DNA of 64,000 nucleotides, taken from Pomphorhynchus laevis (taxonomy: Eukaryota; Acanthocephala; Palaeacanthocephala; Echinorhynchida; Pomphorhynchidae). The first letter of the stretch is position 1; the number at the start of each line of letters is the position of its first letter. Under the pieces are notes generated by a model. The model ran no database searches. It was not told the origin of the DNA and saw nothing but the letters and a program-made list of their open reading frames with translations. Made by a program: the position numbers and the translations under genes. Where the stretch lies: contig WNNJ02000558.1 of assembly GCA_012934845.2 (NCBI GenBank), positions 62,001-126,000 on the forward strand, read 5' to 3'. Shown piece by piece: positions 50,701-61,543 of the stretch.

Positions 50701-51434
50701 TGCCCACAAGTTTGCATCGCCAGCAGAAAGATGATGCTTCTCCGCAGCATCCACAAAAAGAAGAGCACGATCAATCACCTGCTGTTCGTCAAAAACACAG
50801 TGATGATAACGCCGTCGAGAGTACTCGATCAAATGTAATTGATAAGCATACAACTGCAACAAGCGCTGCTGCTCATCAACATAAGGAGAAAACCCCTTCT
50901 TTGACAGAACGTGATGAAACGGCTTCACAATTAACTATTAAATTAACAGATCAAGAAAAGGAGATTACTTCTCCAACAGCTACAGTCGCCACTGTATTGG
51001 AAAAAACAACTTCGCCAGCTAGTCATCAACAGTTAGAAAAAACTCTAACGATAAGTAAGTCGCCGAAACTGTTATCGAGTCCATCAATGCTATCTGAAAA
51101 GGATAGTAGTCACATAAGTGGAAGTCAGCTACCAAAATCCTCTGATAAATCACAGAGACTACTTAAACTGCGTAATCTTGCAGTAATCAGAAAGATTCAC
51201 GCATCATCGATCGTTTTCCCGAGCAAAGCGCGTTTTCGGCCAATTTATCTCGAGGTCAGCAAGAGCAACAGCGGCAGTGATGTGCTACCGAGAACCGGCT
51301 TTATTGTAGTCGTAGATAAGAAACCCGAAGCTGGAAACTTCAAGTTAATGCGAATGATGAAATCTAGCGCTTTACCAAAAGAAGATCCAAAAGAGCCTGA
51401 TCCACCTGAACCATTTGAATACATGGAAGGGTAA
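47748..51434 (+). CDS. PSMD1: 26S proteasome regulatory subunit Rpn2/PSMD1
   Basis: PSMD1 is the large scaffold of the 19S base: it docks Rpn13 and contacts the core next to Rpn1. The single ORF has 1228 codons, against 953 residues in human. Residues 15-450 form the N-terminal rod ([40 protein letters not shown]). About 455-820 form the proteasome/cyclosome repeat toroid ([90 protein letters not shown]). [20 protein letters not shown] follows. About 925-1140 is Ser/Thr/His/Gln-rich and disordered, then a C-terminal beta domain and the Rpn13-binding tail [10 protein letters not shown]. An extra ~85-residue insert lies near 135-220. There are no introns, unlike UBA1. Clearly PSMD1, not PSMD2. 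Confidence 0.97.
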   Translation: [1228 protein letters not shown]

Positions 51435-51626
51435 ACTACTGCACAGTAATTTGTACCACGTCATCATATAACTCTTGTTCTGTGTTTAAGCGACGAAGTG
51501 AAGAACAATTTTCATGTGTTTCAGATAATCGTTTTTTTTAATAACGAAACTATTTAATTGAAAATTACAATCAAAAATTACATTTCTTGTTATTGATATC
51601 GCAATTATCAACATGTGAGATTGTGA

Positions 51627-51632
51627 AATAAA
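51627..51632 (+). terminator. PSMD1 polyadenylation signal
   Basis: AATAAA lies 193 nt after the PSMD1 stop codon and is the first canonical hexamer downstream. Confidence 0.5.
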
Positions 51633-52011
51633 AAATTTTGAAAATTATTACTACAGAATATGAATAGGAATTGAGAAATTAATAATTTATAATCACTCTG
51701 AAACTAAAATTCTGCTTTAGATGTTTTTAATAATATAATATTATTATAAATAGTTCATTATTTTATAATTAGTTTTAGGTTCCCGCAAATGAACCTATAA
51801 ACATTTCACAGTAAATATAATTACAAGATAAAAACGCTATCATCAAATTGAAGCTATTCCCTTCATCACGTTCCCCATGGGTCGAGTAAATTCACCGATT
51901 CGAGATCGTGGAGACTACACGCAGCACGAATAGAACGCGCGAGAGTGATGCTCAATCGTGCAATGATGCTTTAGATGTTAATATTAATAATAGTTTAATA
52001 ATTTTAATTTA

Positions 52012-53020
52012 TTTTAAGTGAAAAATGCGTACCAGCCTCACGCTTACAAGTTCACTAACAAAAAAATGAAAAATCAAGCAGATAACTTGTTTAAATTGTT
52101 TAAATGGGATCGACCCTGCCAGTTGACGCACAGTAGGGAGGTTGATTGGCGTATGGAATTATTCAACCTTCGAGAATTCTCTCGTAGGTTGAGTGGACAG
52201 ATGATTCCACAAACGAGTATTTGATTATAAAAAGAGGTTTTATTAGGTAATGACAGAAGAACCTTCTCTTTACAGTGGGTAAAGATAAGCCATAATCATG
52301 ACGAAGGCGATGGAGAAGAATCGAGTGATCGACGATGTCAAAAGCAGACGATAGATCAATAGAAACTATGACACTATATAATTTATGATCGCGCGATATG
52401 AGTAAGTCTTTATAAATTTCAAGACAAGCAATTTCAGTTGAGTGATTAGAGCGAAAAGCGGCTTGGAATGGAGGAAATAAGTTAGAGGAAAAGAGATATG
52501 TATTAACTTGCTTGAGAACGAAACGCTCAAGGAGTTTAGAGAGAGTTGGGAGAAGTGAAATAGGACGGTACGAAGATCGTATTGGAGTCGAGAGATTGCC
52601 TTTTGATGAGAGGACGAACAGTAGCGCATTTCCAGATGGAAGGAAATGTACAGCTACGGATGGACGAGTTGAACAATGTGGTTAGGAAGGGTAAGATAGA
52701 GGAGCAGATATTTTTAAGCAAGTTAGTGGGAATTGGGTCAAAAAGAGATGTTTTATTAGGTAATGACAGCAGAACCGAAGAAACTTCATCAGACGAAACG
52801 GGAAGAAGGTGGAATAGTTCTGGGAGGGAAGTATTTAAAGAGAAGAGTGGGTACAAGGGGGCTATGGGTAGTAGGGAAAGTAAATTAGATAGTTTAGTTT
52901 GTAGATAAGAAGAAAATTCATCAGGATTTATATTACAAGAAGTAGATGATCGTGAAAGAATTGAGTTTAAGATTTTCCAATGAGATTTAGAGTTGGAAGA
53001 GGACTCGTGTTGATTTCGAT
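52012..53020 (-). mobile_element. CR1-like LINE, copy H (deleted)
   Basis: On the minus strand, 53,020-52,290 codes the linker and RT start of the copy C subfamily (LFSLNTSLPELFHLLPVSSD, NKTSLFDPIPTNLLKNICSS, IRSCTFPSIWKCATVRPLIK and, out of frame, FDIVDHS). The RT catalytic core downstream is deleted, and only the last ~200 bp with a 3' end and stem-loop (52,027-52,043) follow. The upper border near 53,020 is an abrupt 5' truncation. Confidence 0.85.
52536..52856 (-). pseudogene. LINE copy H ORF2 fragment
   Basis: This block of 106 codons is about 95% like the corresponding part of 4719-5816 and lies before RT motif A. It loses frame after KRQSLDSN. Lack of motifs B and C makes it non-functional. 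Confidence 0.8.
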
Positions 53021-53223
53021 TACAATTGCTTTATATTTATAAAACGTTTAATGGATTATTACTTTAGGAAAATGGAGTATTACCAATACTTCATTTATTA
53101 AAATGGAGTAAAATGTTAATATTACAATTTTGTTATATTTATTTTGACAAATTATTTATAAATACAAAATTTAAAACATTTAACAATCAAAACTTAATTA
53201 GCCTTTAAAAATTAATAAATTTG

Positions 53224-53349
53224 ATTGATAATTAGGCTCTTCAAATTAAAGTTGTTTTGGTAAATAAAATTACTTGCATTAAATATGTGTATTTAATTCC
53301 AGTAATTTTATTAAATCATAAATTTTATTTAAAGAGCCTAATTATCAAT
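53224..53349. mobile_element. Hairpin MITE candidate, 126 bp
   Basis: The terminal inverted repeats ATTGATAATTAGGCTCTT and AAGAGCCTAATTATCAAT are perfect over 18 bp. An inner pair, AAATAAAATTACT and AGTAATTTTATTAAAT, continues the palindrome toward the centre. No coding. The flanks are T/A-rich, so a target-site duplication cannot be fixed with certainty. Confidence 0.65.
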
Positions 53350-56044
53350 AAAGTTTAAGTTAATAATAACGATGTAGATCCCTAAATATAAATATTAGCC
53401 GCTTTAATTAATACAGTAATTAACTAATATCGTAGAGATGACAATTTAAGATAAAAGAAAGTTGAATAAAAATTATATCATAAGGGGATTTAAAAAATAT
53501 CAAAAGTAAAATTAAATTTAACTGCAAAGTGGAAAAACCTTAACAATCAAAACTTAACTTTAAAAGTATGTATAGGACAACAATTTCCCGCAAATTACTC
53601 CATATAGTCAATGCTACATTTCCATATACTCAACAATTATATCTTAATGGGTAGATAACAAGCGATGTTAGATAGAGACACTATTTCGGAGGATACACTT
53701 AAAAGTACGTATCTATGCGCGCTCTTTGGCATTGAGTATAATCCGGAAATGCTCCTTGACAACATTAAAACTTGTAAAGATATTAATCCTACAGGATAGC
53801 ATTACCATGTATTCCGCATTTCTTTTTGGATTGACTCAAATAAAATCGAAACGATGATCACAGTATTCCCTATTTAACGAAAAATTATAATGTCGTAAAT
53901 ATTTGTATATTTATTTGAACAATCACTACATTTTTATCAATAAATTACTAAAACTCTCCAAATAATACGTTTCATGTGCTTTAAAAGAGATTTTCTAGTT
54001 TAATCCCTATTTATTGGTGTTCTTGCGTAATGGTCATGATGCTTATTGTTGCTGTGATCTCATTTTTATCTTTTCAGTATTTTGTGTCGTTTAGCTTTTG
54101 TTCAGCCATTAGCATCTGTTGAAGTCAAATTCAATCATATAATTTGTATTTGTAAATATTCATTTTTAAATATCATCAACATTTTGGATTATAATTTCTC
54201 TGCAATTTTTCATAAATATTTGCCTCTTTCCAATTGCTTTTTTAAATTGCCCTCTTTGATAAAATGGGGATAATTTTAACTTTATTACAAAATTAAAATA
54301 ATAAAGCTAAAATATGATATCGATTATCATATTAAAAGTAAAATTAAATTAAAATTAAGATTAAAAGTAAATTTTACTTAATGAGTGATAACTTAATACA
54401 GAGGATATAATTTATATCCGGTTATGATCATAAAATAGAAGAATGTATTTGTTAAGAGAAAATATATATGAGTTGTATATAATAGGTGCTGCTGCTATGC
54501 CGACATAGGCAATAAGTACAATTGATAAGTACAATTGTGTTAAATATACTTTGATTTCCTTTGTATACTGAGCCTATTACATCAATATTTTCATCAAAGT
54601 CACTTTTACCAGATATTTATGAATAATAGAAGATAATAGATAAATATAATTATAGAATTTTTGAATAATATTTAGCTGTAAATATTAAATAAAATATATA
54701 ATTTTACTTATCTTGATTTAAGAACCATATGAAATGTGTAAAGGAGGTGAAATTGCAATGAGATAAGTAAGTGGTAAAAATGGCCAAAATTGGAAAAAGA
54801 GATACAAAATAGGACAAGAGGGATAGACTGGGGCAAATGTGGGCTAAAGAGGATTATAAGTGTAGCACGGGAATGGGAAATGTTGCAAAAGAGCACTATG
54901 ACTGTCGAGAAGGAAACGTATAAAGGAGATGAAATTGCAATGAGATTAGGAGAGAATAATAGTGGGGAGGGAAATAAAGGAGGAGAGTGAATGGCAATGG
55001 AAATGGGTAAGCACGTTGTTTATTATTTTACCGCTTAAATATTCCTGTTAAGATTTTAGAGTTTTGTCTCAGAAATGTAATTTTTGAATTATGTAATTTG
55101 AATTATTTTTCAATTTTAAATCACAATATTTTAAACTATTACTATTTTAAAATGTTCTATGTTTAATCGATTTAAATAAAAATTTGGATTTAGGTATTTT
55201 CAAAATTTCTGTATTGAAAACTGATAAAACATTGTAGGGTATTAATGGAAAATTTTGAGCTATTTTGAATTTAATTTTAATTTTTTACTAAAAATTAAAT
55301 TTAACTTCAAATTGCTAAAACGTCTCAAACCGATATGATATTTGTGTCAATGATAAAATGAGATTATTGCTAACATTTTATAAGTTTCGTAGCTTTTGCC
55401 TATGAATTGTGGATTTTATAAGATTTTTAATTTGTTAATAAAAAATAAAATATTTTTTTTCTGCAACTAGAAGCTTCTCCATAAAAATACTTTACATGTG
55501 AAACAGTGCCAATAAAATCAATATTTTGCAAACATTCATTGGTAAACAGCAAAAATACGCCTAATGGATAAGGCCCCATCTGTTATTTAATCAATTCATT
55601 AAAATTGACTTTTATTTTAAAAACCAATTTAAATTTTTAACTTGATATAAATATAAACAGTATAAAATCTTCGATAATTATTTATTATAAATTGTTGATA
55701 CTGATCCATTATTGATAGATAATTATTAAAGCTGGATCAAAGGAAAGAAGATTCTTTAGTTAAAATACATCTTTTATGATAATTATATATAATTATTTGC
55801 AATTAATAGGATTGAAGCAACATACAGAATAAATTCATCCAAATTTCTATGATAACAATGACTGCACTGGTATATTAACTTAAAATTAGGGAACAAACTA
55901 TAGTTGACTAGTTTGATAATAGTAATCGATTGCAAAAATAGAAAGGTTTTCAAATTGAAGGTATAACCTTCCCTACCAACGATATTTTAATTTGCAATCA
56001 GAAATGATTTCAATTAAATTTTTGCAAAATTTAATTGAAATTTA
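53350..56044. other. AT-rich intergenic region
   Basis: No convincing exon. It has a purine-rich open stretch at 54,790-54,990 (repetitive GGAGA-type codons, not a known protein) and a dispersed-short-repeat tail at 55,555-55,690 (CTGTTATTTAATCAATTCAT, TTTAACTTGATATAAATATA). Confidence 0.5.
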
Positions 56045-56462
56045 TTAATGATTAATAATTAGCTTTATTAGCTCGCTATATTCGGGTCTTACATATTGTT
56101 GAGGACAAAGCCTAGTCGGAGTTTGATTGGAATTCTTCCTTGATAGCAAAATTGGTCTTCTAACCGGTTTTCGCTTCTCACTTTTGTTGACACGATTTGG
56201 TTTGAATTTATTAACACCTAAATCAGACGTGTTTCTCTTTAGAAACATTCGATCGGCCATATGTGATAAATTGATGACATCCTTAACATTTCCAATTGGC
56301 ATATTAATATCGTCGTTGATATCGTGACATAAAGCATCCTTCATTAGGTCATTACAAGCGCAATGAATGTTGCAGTTTCTAAAGCATGGTTCAGTCGGAG
56401 AGCGGCGTGTTGGATTGGCTGGAGTGCTCAGATCCCTGTTGACCCGAGACCGTTACACTGTG
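56045..56462 (-). CDS. Possible terminal coding exon, unknown protein
   Basis: The minus-strand frame is open for about 139 codons from 56,462 to a TAA at 56,045, in a patch richer in G+C than its surroundings. It reads RRSPTEPCFRNCNIHCACND, DINDDINMPIGNVKDVINLS, HMADRMFLKRNTSDLGVNKF and a basic stretch (NKSEKRKPVRRPILLSRK). An internal ATG is at 56,344. Because the frame is open upstream of that ATG and an acceptor-like TTCACAG lies just above it, it looks like a last exon. Function not recognised. Confidence 0.4.
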
Positions 56463-57547
56463 AAGACTCTACTATCAACTAATCTGACTTTCTTTGTTCT
56501 TTCTGTATGCTCTATTTTTAAAAACTATTTTAGTGGTTATGCAGTTATTTAACAATATCTTTATTATTATAAAAGCATTTTAGATACATTGTGTTTTGAT
56601 TAGTTTACCCGCTGATAAAATTTACATATACAAACAGCAGTTTGGAATTTTATAGAAGGATAACTTAAACACCGATTTATTTTATACTTTGCTAAATATA
56701 AATCAAGGCAAGGTTTTGTTATCTAGTACATAAATTGGATCATATACATCCAGAACAATTTAAAACTTTAACTTTTTTGAGTGAACTTAAAGATATCTAT
56801 TTAACTTTTTTAAGTGAATATAAACGCGGCAAATAATATTATATTCATTATATCGCCATAATAAATATAGCGATAATTATAGTTAATAATTTAACTATAA
56901 TAAAAGCTATTAATAATTGATATAATGCTATTATTTATTAATTATTAATTAATAAATAATGTTATTATTCATAAGATTATTATTTAAAAAAATAAAGTGA
57001 ACAAAATCTATTTATTTAATTAATTTTATTTATTTAATTATTTATTATTATTTATTATTTAATTATTCAAATTTTATTTGGCATTATTTTTAATTAATAA
57101 ATAGCATAAAATCTAATATATCATAATTGTTTAATTATTTGAATAGTATTATAGTATTATAATTGTTTTAGTATTTGAATTTTGGTATTATTTTTAATTT
57201 TATTTGTCGTTATTTTTAATTTGAATATTACCGGAAATAGTTATCATTTGTACTAAACTTTATATTAAAGTTTTAACAAAAGTAAAGTAAACAAAATTCA
57301 TTTATTTTAAAATTTATTAATTTTATTTATTTATTTATTTAATTATTTATTATTTATTATTTATAATTATTTATTATTTTATTATTTAAATTTTATTTGA
57401 CGTTATTACCGAAATAATTTTTTAACATTAAAAAAATTATAAATTATTAAAAAATAATAAAATTATAAATTATAAATTAATAATTAATAATTATAAATTA
57501 TTATATAAATTATCATTTATACTAAACGCTATATTAAAATTTATCTG

Positions 57548-57660
57548 GCCGTCAAGTCATTCCCCTTGATGACCTCTATTCTTTATTCGATCGAATACAT
57601 TGTATTATAAGTAAATTCATAAAAATGATTTTTATTTTTAATTTTTAAAATAAATTTTAT
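57548..57660 (+). repeat. Degenerate dispersed-short-repeat copy
   Basis: CGTCAAGTCATTCCCCTTGA, TGACCTCTATTCTTTATTC and AAATTCATAAAAATGATTTT follow the order of the family consensus seen near 20,850, but the copy is more diverged. The surrounding 56,560-57,980 is otherwise simple AT-rich sequence. Confidence 0.45.
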
Positions 57661-57984
57661 CGTTATTTAAATATAATATTAATATTATATTTAATATTAA
57701 TTTATTATTATATTAATATTTTCATTAATTTTATTTATTAATTTATTTAATTAATTTACTTATCTATTATTTTTTATTATTTATTATTTAATTGTTAAAT
57801 TTAGATTTAGCATTATGTTTTTTTAACTTTATAACTATATTAAATACATAGTCCCAAGTAGCTGATTTGATCTGTTCAGTTAATGATTTATTACATCTAA
57901 CTATTTATAATTTACTCCGCTTTATGTCTTCGCTGCTTAACTTATATTCGAAATGACTAAAACTTGTATATTTTTGTATTTATG

Positions 57985-58450
57985 AAATTGCTTGGATTCT
58001 TCAACGCCCCATTAACACTGCGGTGCGCATCCTTTTTCGACTTCGTAAATTCGATCATATATCTTCCTATTTATCAAAACTTGGATGGCTAAGTATTGAA
58101 CATCGCGTTCGTTTTCGTCTGCTTTGCCTGACTTATCGCCTTCTCCATTGTAATTCTCCTTCTTATCTTTATCTGCCAACTCTAAGTGAATCTCGCTATC
58201 TTTCTACTCACCTACGTTCCTGTGATTCTCTTCTGCTACACGTACCTATTCACTCAACCAACTTCGGCCGTCGATCCCTACATATCGCTGCTCCTCTCCT
58301 TTGGAATTCCTTACCTAATCATCTGCGATCATCATCCTCACTCCGATTTTTCAAAAAGCAGCTAAAATCGATGCTACTAAACGATTAACTTTTTTTTATC
58401 TGTTTCGCTTTTGTGGGCTTGTAAGCACACAGTCTTGTGCATTCACTTTT
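57985..58450 (+). mobile_element. CR1-like LINE 3' fragment, copy K
   Basis: The last ~130 codons of ORF2 (INTAVRILFRLRKFDHISSY, LSKLGWLSIEHRVRFRLLCL, APLLWNSLPNHLRSSSSLRF) end at 58,388. The 3' UTR follows with TTGTAAGC and a stem-loop whose arms differ from the other copies but still pair (GCACA/TGTGC, 58,425-58,440). It is the most diverged member of the family here and heavily 5'-truncated. Confidence 0.85.
58023..58388 (+). pseudogene. LINE copy K ORF2 C-terminus
   Basis: Open for 121 codons to the natural stop after FFKKQLKSMLLND. Homologous to the last part of the intact 965-residue ORF2 (VLFRLRRFDHTSTYFAQLSW ... LAWNQLPLDVRRAPSFITFK). The start is an internal Met, and the frame shifts just upstream at LQRPINTAV. 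Confidence 0.8.
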
Positions 58451-58869
58451 TACGATTGCTCTGATTTTGTCCAGATTCTTCCAGCTTTTTATATCAAATT
58501 TTGCTTGGAAATACTTTAAATTGTCACAGGCTATATTATTAATAGTTAATGTTTAACAATATTAATCACGATTATTGTTGTTGCCATGTATTTTGCATCA
58601 AACAAATAATTAAATTTCAAAAAGTCACTAAAATAGCTCATTGCTTCTAAGTTAGCTCTTTTTAAAATAAAATATTGATTTATGATTTTTAATATCTAAA
58701 TTTCATGATTCAGTAAGAGAAGATGCTTCGATTTATGAAAATATTTTCCTATTAAAGGTATTTATCAAAATACGTTATAATTTTCCTTTATTTTTCCATT
58801 TTGTTTCTATTTAATAGTGGCTATCCTGATCAATATTGTGGATATATTCATTTCGACAAAATGATTATA

Positions 58870-60230
58870 GCGGATTGTTATTGATCCTGAAACATTGTTA
58901 TTGATCGAGTGGATTGTCATTGATCATAAAAATGCAACATTACTAGGATCACCAATTGGCTTCATTGAATCTGTAAGTGAGCATCTGAATATTTTTATCT
59001 CCAGATTAAAATTAGTTAGTTCGAGTCTGACAAAACTTTTGAGGCAGGATACTACTTTTTTAAGACAATGTTATAATATTTCTAAGCTTACTTATCTTTT
59101 GCGATCTGCTCCGTGTTTCTTATCTAACTCCTCAAAGACATACGATGAAACGTTGCACTATACTTTTCAATCGGTCATTAACATGCCAGTGAACAATAGC
59201 GCATTGGAACAAGCAATTTTTCCCGTTAAACATATCGGAATCGCCATTTGCACAACTCAGGACACTTCACTCCCTGCTTACATTTCCTTCCGAAGTTCTA
59301 CTAACAAACTCTCTTGTGCTATTTTAAGAAACCCTTCCTTCTTCTTAATTGGAGAAACACATGAAGAATTGCTCGTCAAGGCTATCAACATCTGGTCGAC
59401 TTTAATATCGAGTGAGATGCTATTGGAATATCCATCCTAAATACGATGGTCTCACTCAGTTTATTAAAAACGTCAATATAACCTTCTATCGAGTTCGCTC
59501 TCTTTTGTAAACCGAGCTCGGATCTTAAGCGCTGCTTCACCACATTCCGGAGATTTCATCAACGCTCTACCCGTTACTGCAGTGAAAACAAGATTGAACA
59601 ACCGTAGCTTATCAATATCAATTGTACTGAGGCTTTAAATTTGCTTTCTTCAGCCCTATATTTGTAAATGCGGCGTAACGATTACTGTTTCGGACGCACA
59701 TTGCCTTAACTAACCATGCAACATATCTCACCATAGCTGTCACATCAATATGAACGGAATTATCCGCATAGCTCTAGTGAAAGTCGGTTTCCCAAGTCGG
59801 TTGGAAACGAGCGGTATTTGTCGAAATGACAGAAAGCGTCCAGACGGGTGCACCTTGGTTCACTGGTATGGAGGCAAGTGGGTAGTCTGTGATGCCACTT
59901 GTGTGAACACCTTGGCCAAGTGTTGCCAACACATGGTTACACACAGCGCAGGCACTGCGGCAGCCTCAGCTGAAGTTAAAAAACGAAGAAAATATGCATG
60001 TATCGACGAAAGGACACATGGGCTTTCGAACCGGCGTCAATAGAGTCCTTAGGTGCGATCGGCCCGTACACCACTAAATTTTTGGATGAACCTGACAGGC
60101 GATTGAATGTACCGATGAACGTCGATCTTCGTCTTTTCTATTCCAAAGACTAAGTGTGACAATTCAGCGAGGCAACGTAGCGTGTATCGAGGAGAGCATG
60201 CAAGATTGCGATCAAGAAATAAACTTCACT
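58870..60230 (+). mobile_element. [13 protein letters not shown]-family retroelement, 3' part
   Basis: 58,895-59,440 reads NATLLGSPIGFIESVSEHLN, FLRQCYNISKLTYLLRSAPC, YDETLHYTFQSVINM and LEQAIFPVKHIGIAI, the post-RT region of a widespread animal RT family. Further on, in other frames, come LPVTAVGTRLNN, CKCGVTITVSDAHCLN, RNDRKRPDGCTLVHWYGGKW with VVCDATCVNTLA, IESLGAIGPYTTKFLDE and FQRLSVTIQRGNVACIEE. A Cys/His cluster followed by KRPDG and (W/C)DAT suggests a restriction-like nuclease at the C-terminus. That role is inference. It is broken into several frames. The N-terminal RT motifs are absent here but occur at 30,815-31,245. Confidence 0.75.
58895..59440 (+). pseudogene. Retroelement post-RT block
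   Basis: This 181-codon frame holds the segment between the RT palm and the Cys/His domain (LLRSAPCFLSNSSKTYDETL; ISFRSSTNKLSCAILRNPSF). The sequence is well preserved relative to its surroundings. The first ATG is internal. Confidence 0.7.
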
Positions 60231-60528
60231 AATCTCCCTTGGAATGTTTTTTATATAGGTATAGTTTTATTATCTGATTCAACCTTTATACCTTTTTATT
60301 TTTTACAAAACATTGTATTTCTTAAGATTTCCAGTGAATTGCCAAAAAGCAAGTATCAAAGTTCATCTTGAAGCCCCTTCCTGTTCAGAGAAGATAGTAA
60401 AATTGTTGAATTTCGTTGCTACTCCGTAACAGGAAGTCATTTCATGCATTGCCTTTTTTGATCTTCCATAGATAGTACAGTCCATCACGGCTTGTAGATA
60501 TCTTGTTACTGTGACAACCGTTGCATAA

Positions 60529-60993
60529 TTCCTCATTATATTCAAAGTACAACAGGATAATACTGATGATACATCTGCAGCAATGCATCCATTTAAATGC
60601 TGTCTATCTTATGTTAAACAACTTCCATTGAGTTCAAAATGTGATTATTGGCAAAGTATTCAATTAAATAGTGAAATGATGTCATTAAGCTTAATTAACG
60701 AATGCAATGCAAAACTTGTTATCGAGAATAGTTTACTATCACAACTAATCCGAAGAAATTGTTGTCTGTGCTCACAATCGCTCGGGGGTAAGAATGGAAG
60801 CGACAATAGTGCCACCGATGTATCTGGAATGTGTAACTATCATCAACAACTGAATCGCAAAGATTCAAGATCCTGTAGATCAAAGGGTATTAATCAGAGA
60901 CTTCAAAGTCCGGATGATGTTTTATTGAACGAAGATATCTTAAAAAGAGCAGATAGAGTATTTCACGCAATATTAAAATTGGAAAATTATTAA
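60529..60993 (+). CDS. Possible host coding exon, unknown protein
   Basis: Open from 60,529 with an ATG at 60,583 (136 codons from there: MHPFKCCLSYVKQLPLSSKC). It has hydrophilic, protein-like composition, a CCLC (NCCLCSQS) and a CNYH pair about 22 residues apart that could bind zinc, and ends RADRVFHAILKLENY. AATAAA at 60,999 begins 6 nt after the stop. An acceptor-like CTGCAG or AACAG lies before the ATG, so it may be a last exon. No family recognised. Confidence 0.4.
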   Translation, partial: FLIIFKVQQDNTDDTSAAMHPFKCCLSYVKQLPLSSKCDYWQSIQLNSEMMSLSLINECNAKLVIENSLLSQLIRRNCCLCSQSLGGKNGSDNSATDVSGMCNYHQQLNRKDSRSCRSKGINQRLQSPDDVLLNEDILKRADRVFHAILKLENY

Positions 60994-61543
60994 GGCCTAA
61001 TAAATTTTGGCTCTTATTTTTATCTCTCAATTGAATTTAAAAAATTCAAATGAGCAGAAATATAATCTTTAGTATACAATTTTCAGAGCCACTATGGACC
61101 CGAAATGTTCATGGAGGATCGGAGGTCACAAGCATCACTTAAAAGACAAAAATAAAATTACATTAGAAATACGAAATCGTTAAGTGAGTATAAAAAACTT
61201 CGTTTTAAATCATAAAACCAGTTAACTTAAGTGTACGTATTTACAATAAATTGAAAAACTTTAAAATAGACTTGAACAAAGTTATCGCATATTTCAAGGA
61301 ATGCATATAAAATTCAGCATAAAATATTTTTATGCTGAATGCCCTGTACTGCCCTGTAGTAATAAATTATTGACATATGGACCTTTACATATAAGATATT
61401 ACCTTAAATATCTTATCTTTAGTATTTACATTAATAGACTTATTCAATTAATAATTTATTAACTTATAGTAAATAATTAATTTACAAGTAAAAAATAAAA
61501 AACATTGCGGTACAAATGAAACTTATATTTTTGTTAGAATTTC
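60994..61543. other. AT-rich spacer between two possible genes
   Basis: No coding or repeat structure seen. A TTTATT near 61,448 would be an AATAAA signal for the minus-strand exon that follows. Confidence 0.4.

Noticed and set aside
49727-50928. Minus-strand frames inside PSMD1
   Set aside because: Shadows of a strongly conserved coding sequence. No independent motif.
54790-54990. 66-codon plus-strand frame rich in Glu, Gly and Lys
   Set aside because: Built on purine-rich repetitive sequence, no upstream signal and no recognisable domain.
58720-58760. A segment reading EDASIYENIF that resembles UBA1 exon 13 ([10 protein letters not shown])
   Set aside because: Only about ten residues match and the neighbouring sequence does not continue the E1 protein. 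Probably chance.
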